Assembly (NCBI RefSeq): GCF_001552175.1
Contig: NZ_BCQR01000100.1
Span: 1 to 43,976 of the forward strand
From: Actinomadura kijaniata NBRC 14229
Lineage (GTDB): Bacteria; Actinomycetota; Actinomycetes; Streptosporangiales; Streptosporangiaceae
DNA length: 43,976 bases
Direction: 5' to 3'
Below the pieces are notes generated by a model that made no database searches, was not told where the DNA came from, and was given only the letters and a program-made list of their open reading frames with translations. Each line of letters opens with the position of its first letter. Position 1 is the first letter of the stretch. Shown piece by piece: positions 41,501 through 43,976 of the stretch. Both the position numbers and the translations under genes were made by a program.

Positions 41501-42058
41501 ATGCGCCAGATCATCGAGTCGACGCTGATCAGTACCGACGGGGTCGTGAACGATCCCGGCTCCTGGGCCCTGGACCACTTCGACGAGGAGTTCCACCAGG
41601 AGGCGTTCGAGCTCCTGCGGGGCTGCGACGCCATGCTCATGGGGCGCGGAACGTACGAGGACCTGTCCTGGCGCTGGCCGGGCCGGCAGGGGGACTTCGC
41701 CGACGCGATCAACGGCATCCGCAAGTACGTGTTCTCCTCGACGCTGGAGCGCGCCGAGTGGAACAACTCGGTCCTCGTACGCGGCGACGTGGTCGCCGAG
41801 GTGCGCGGGCTGAAGGAGCAGGAGGGCGGCGACCTGGTCGTCTTCGGCCACGGGCGGCTGTCGCACACCCTCCTGGAGAACGGCCTGCTCGACCGGCTCC
41901 GCTTCGCGGTGCACCCCGTCGTCGTGGGGCGGCCCCTGGGGCCGTTCCCGGAGAACCCGCGGACGCCGCTGACCCTCGTCGGCACGCACGCCCGCCGGTC
42001 GGGCGTCGTCGTGCTGAACTACACCGTCCAGCACGACCCGGTCACGCGAGGGCGTTGA
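41501..42058 (+). CDS. RibD C-terminal/dihydrofolate-reductase-like protein (copy 3)
   Basis: This 185-aa protein has IESTLISTDGVVNDPGSWAL, MLMGRGTYEDLSWRWPGRQG, GDLVVFGHGRLSHTLLENGL and FAVHPVVVGRPLGPFP, the RibD C-terminal layout. It lacks the APGGPDEDR-type segment of copies 1 and 2, so it belongs to a different branch. ATG 41501 follows GAGAGGA. The 3' end overlaps the convergent SDR gene by 17 bases. Confidence 0.87.
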   Translation: MRQIIESTLISTDGVVNDPGSWALDHFDEEFHQEAFELLRGCDAMLMGRGTYEDLSWRWPGRQGDFADAINGIRKYVFSSTLERAEWNNSVLVRGDVVAEVRGLKEQEGGDLVVFGHGRLSHTLLENGLLDRLRFAVHPVVVGRPLGPFPENPRTPLTLVGTHARRSGVVVLNYTVQHDPVTRGR

Positions 42059-42770
42059 ACACCGTCTCGGCGCGGTCGCGCGCGGTGTACATCTCCCAGG
42101 CGGTCGCCGCGATGGCGTCCGGGTCGAGGGTGTGCCCGGCGGCGTCGCCGTACTTCTCGGGGGCCGCCGTCACCATCGCGTGGATGTCGCCGCGCTCGAC
42201 GAGCCCGCCGATGGTGAGCGTCCCCGCGTAGACGCCCCTGTCGGCGAGCGCCGCGTTGAGGGTCAGGGCGTAGTTGCGCAGCGCCGCCGAGGAGAGCGCC
42301 ATGTCGCCCAGCGCGGGCATCGGCACCACGGAGCTGAGGCCGCCCGCGAACAGCAGCCCGCCCGCGCCGCGCTCCAGCATGCCGGGGAGCACGGCGCGGG
42401 CGGCGTCCACGGCCGGGTAGATCCAGTCCATCGCCCGGCGGACGTGGTCGGACCCGGCGTCCAGGATCGGCGTCGGCCCGCCCGCCGGGTCCGCGCCGAA
42501 CGCGCCGTAGTAGAGCACCTCGACCGGGCCGAGCCGGTCGGCGATCTCGTCCAGGACGGCGGGGAACCGGTCGCCGCGCACGTCGGCGGCGAACGCCTCG
42601 GCCCTGACGCCCGCGTCCGCCAGCGAGCGGACATAGCCCTCGTGGCGGTCGGCGCCGCGCGAGACCAGCGCCACCGGGCGGCCCTCCCGGCCGAAGCGGT
42701 GCGCGATCGACATGCCGAGGCCGGGGCCGGTGCCGACGACGACGGCGGTTCCGTGTGCGGCTGTGCTCAT
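42042..42770 (-). CDS. SDR-like protein lacking the catalytic Tyr/Lys
   Basis: This 242-aa protein has the nucleotide motif VVGTGPGLGMSIAHRFGREG and S146/S147 in FAGGLSSVVPMPALGDM. Where YxxxK should be it reads M157...S161 (DMALSSAALRNYAL). NADP-binding may be intact, but classical reduction looks impaired. It could be an atypical enzyme or a regulatory or binding protein. It diverges from a TetR regulator with two operators between them. Confidence 0.85.
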   Translation of the reverse strand: MSTAAHGTAVVVGTGPGLGMSIAHRFGREGRPVALVSRGADRHEGYVRSLADAGVRAEAFAADVRGDRFPAVLDEIADRLGPVEVLYYGAFGADPAGGPTPILDAGSDHVRRAMDWIYPAVDAARAVLPGMLERGAGGLLFAGGLSSVVPMPALGDMALSSAALRNYALTLNAALADRGVYAGTLTIGGLVERGDIHAMVTAAPEKYGDAAGHTLDPDAIAATAWEMYTARDRAETVFNALA

Positions 42771-42791
42771 GGTGCGTCCTCCGGAACTAAG

Positions 42792-42807
42792 TTGAGGGAT
42801 CCCTCAA
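42792..42807. promoter_or_regulatory. TetR operator A, perfect 16-bp palindrome
   Basis: TTGAGGGATCCCTCAA is a perfect palindrome 22 bases upstream of the SDR start. Confidence 0.8.
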
Positions 42808-42834
42808 GTTGTTGGCCCGACGGTAGCACATAAA

Positions 42835-42861
42835 TTGAGGGTCTCCTCAAGTTCGTATGAT
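42835..42861 (+). promoter_or_regulatory. TetR operator B and leaderless-type promoter
   Basis: TTGAGG-GTCT-CCTCAA (42835-42850) repeats the arms of operator A, 43 bases away. Its TTGAGG could be the -35, and TATGAT (42856-42861) is a clear -10 six bases before ATG 42868. The transcript would start at or next to the start codon, and no ribosome site is present. Repressor binding would cover the promoter. Confidence 0.65.
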
Positions 42862-42867
42862 GGGCCC

Positions 42868-43515
42868 ATGCCGACCGGATCCAGGCCGCTGCGGGCCGAC
42901 GCCGCCCGCAACCGCGACAAGCTGCTGGCCACCGCCCTGCGGGTGTTCGGCGAACGCGGCCTGGACGCGCCGCTGGAGGAGATCGCGCGCGGCGCCGGGG
43001 TCAGCATCGGCACGCTCTACAACCACTTCCCGACCCGCGAGGCGCTCCTGGACGCGATCCTGCCCCAGCGGATCGCCGCCCTGGACGAGGTCGCCGCCGA
43101 CGCCCTCGCCGACCCCGACCCGTGGAACGGCTTCGTCCGCTTCGTCGAGGGCCTCTTCGAACTCCAGGCCCAGGACCGCGGCCTCAACGACGCCCTGGCC
43201 CAGCGCGCGCCGCTGTCACCCGAGGTGGTCGCCGCCTGCCACAGCGGCTTCCGGCACACGGACCGGATCATCGCGCGGGCCAAGGAGGGCGGGGCGCTGC
43301 GCGCCGACTTCGAACCCACCGACCTGGCCACCCTCGTCTGGGCGATGTCCCAGGTGATCCGCCAGGCCATGGACACCGCCCCCGACCTGTGGCGGCGCTG
43401 CCTGGCCTTCTTCCTGGACGGCCTGCGCGCGGACGCCGCCCGGCCCGTCCCCGTCCCCGCCCTGACGGCGGAGCAGCTCACCGCCGTCCTGCGGGCGCCC
43501 GGCCCGCGGCCGTGA
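42868..43515 (+). CDS. TetR-family regulator of the SDR gene
   Basis: This 215-aa protein has the HTH NRDKLLATALRVFGERGLDA, LEEIARGAGVSIGTLYNHFP, TREALLDAILP (residues ~12-60). The helical C-terminal domain has PSDLATLVWAMSQVIRQ-like sequence (LATLVWAMSQVIRQAMDTAP). ATG 42868 is chosen because TATGAT lies six bases upstream, giving a leaderless mRNA. Two matching palindromes in the gap support autorepression and control of the divergent SDR. Confidence 0.92.
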   Translation: MPTGSRPLRADAARNRDKLLATALRVFGERGLDAPLEEIARGAGVSIGTLYNHFPTREALLDAILPQRIAALDEVAADALADPDPWNGFVRFVEGLFELQAQDRGLNDALAQRAPLSPEVVAACHSGFRHTDRIIARAKEGGALRADFEPTDLATLVWAMSQVIRQAMDTAPDLWRRCLAFFLDGLRADAARPVPVPALTAEQLTAVLRAPGPRP

Positions 43516-43522
43516 CCGGCGC

Positions 43523-43976
43523 TCAGGCCGCGCGGAACACGACGACCGTGGTGAACGTCGTGCCGTCGACCTGGACGGCGTAGCAGCCGGGCCCGCCGAC
43601 CGTCGTCGTTCCCGGCAGGTCGCTCGCCGGGGACGGAAGCTCGGCGTGGTAGCCGCCGTCACGCTCCTCGCCCGTGTAGGCGAACCTGCTGGCCGCGGTG
43701 CCCCCGCCGTCGATCCGGGCGGCCCGGACGAGGACCGGCCCGCGGTATCCCGCGCCGATCCAGCGGACCTTCTTGACGTAGGAGCCGTCGGAGCGGCGGT
43801 CCCGGGCGCGGAGTTCCAGCACGGTGCCCTTCCCGAAGTAGTCGGCGACCGGATACACCGGCCCGTCGCCGAGCACCGCCGCCGCCACGCCGGGCCCGGA
43901 CCACGGGCGCGGGGCGGTCGTGGGGCACGCGGCCCCCGCCGCGACGGAGGGGAACCGGAGCGGCCGGGACGCCAAC
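43523..43976 (-). CDS. Protein of unknown function, 5' part outside the window
   Basis: About 150 codons end at 43523 and stay open to the window edge, so the true start is outside. The visible part reads PVYPVADYFGKGTVLELRAR, RSDGSYVKKVRWIGAGYRGP, and GPGCYAVQVDGTTFTTVVVF at the C-terminus. A beta-rich domain with a single Cys is suggested, possibly secreted or extracytoplasmic, but no signal sequence is visible. The TTG at 43975 is unlikely to be the start. Confidence 0.6.
   Translation of the reverse strand, partial: LASRPLRFPSVAAGAACPTTAPRPWSGPGVAAAVLGDGPVYPVADYFGKGTVLELRARDRRSDGSYVKKVRWIGAGYRGPVLVRAARIDGGGTAASRFAYTGEERDGGYHAELPSPASDLPGTTTVGGPGCYAVQVDGTTFTTVVVFRAA

Overview
The window is chromosomal DNA from a very GC-rich, GC3-biased actinobacterium. 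A filamentous actinomycete fits best, perhaps Thermomonosporaceae or Streptosporangiaceae (inference). The case rests on several features: an HTH(DUF5753)/DUF397 pair, an F420-type PPOX oxidoreductase, a DUF6912 protein, an ECF sigma factor with a SnoaL-like tail, many GTG starts and ATGA/GTGA stop-start overlaps, and many TetR/MarR/AraC regulators each beside one enzyme. I found no rRNA, tRNA, CRISPR array, prophage or intact insertion sequence.

Positions 1-2750 hold an amino-sugar recycling module: a BadF/BadG-type sugar kinase (runs off the left edge), a divergent RpiR regulator with a near-perfect operator in the shared promoter, and the MurNAc-6-P etherase MurQ. Two hairpins separate it from an acyl-CoA dehydrogenase. 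Positions 4181-8571 run rightward: a membrane glycosyltransferase-like protein, a HAD hydrolase, a DUF6912 protein and the P5C dehydrogenase PruA. A second HAD protein (8717-9442) carries Asn where the nucleophilic Asp should be.

Positions 9423-12664 (minus strand) form a tight cluster in transcription order: L,D-transpeptidase lipoprotein, a small polynucleotide-kinase-like P-loop ATPase, a Thg1-like 3'-5' RNA polymerase (with a one-base frameshift as sequenced) and a SUKH/SMI1-type protein. The kinase-Thg1 pairing is the best candidate here for an under-described system, possibly tRNA 5'-end repair. Acetoacetyl-CoA synthetase follows on the other strand.

Positions 14.9-25.2 kb are a mosaic of small accessory enzymes: a VOC protein with a MerR remnant, two RibD-C/DHFR-like reductases around a double GNAT, AzlC/AzlD exporter with a divergent LysR, a phytanoyl-CoA-type dioxygenase with a divergent AraC, a secreted protein behind an AT-rich leader, a WD40-like propeller protein and an SDR reductase. 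Positions 25.4-29.6 kb hold two MarR-controlled units with clearly readable operators: dienelactone hydrolase, and MFS exporter plus SDR.

Positions 29.6-31.4 kb are a lower-GC island with the HTH/DUF397 pair and two small divergent genes; the DUF397 protein carries an internal tandem duplication. Positions 31.4-35.6 kb contain AraC and TetR regulators, a small membrane protein, an IS5-type transposase remnant, an alpha/beta hydrolase and a fragment of a second one. Positions 35.7-41.5 kb hold TetR plus FAD monooxygenase, two related NAD-epimerase-like proteins around a small membrane protein, an ECF sigma factor and an F420/PPOX protein. The right end has a third RibD-C protein, a TetR/SDR divergent pair with twin operators and a leaderless-looking promoter, and a partial protein of unknown function.
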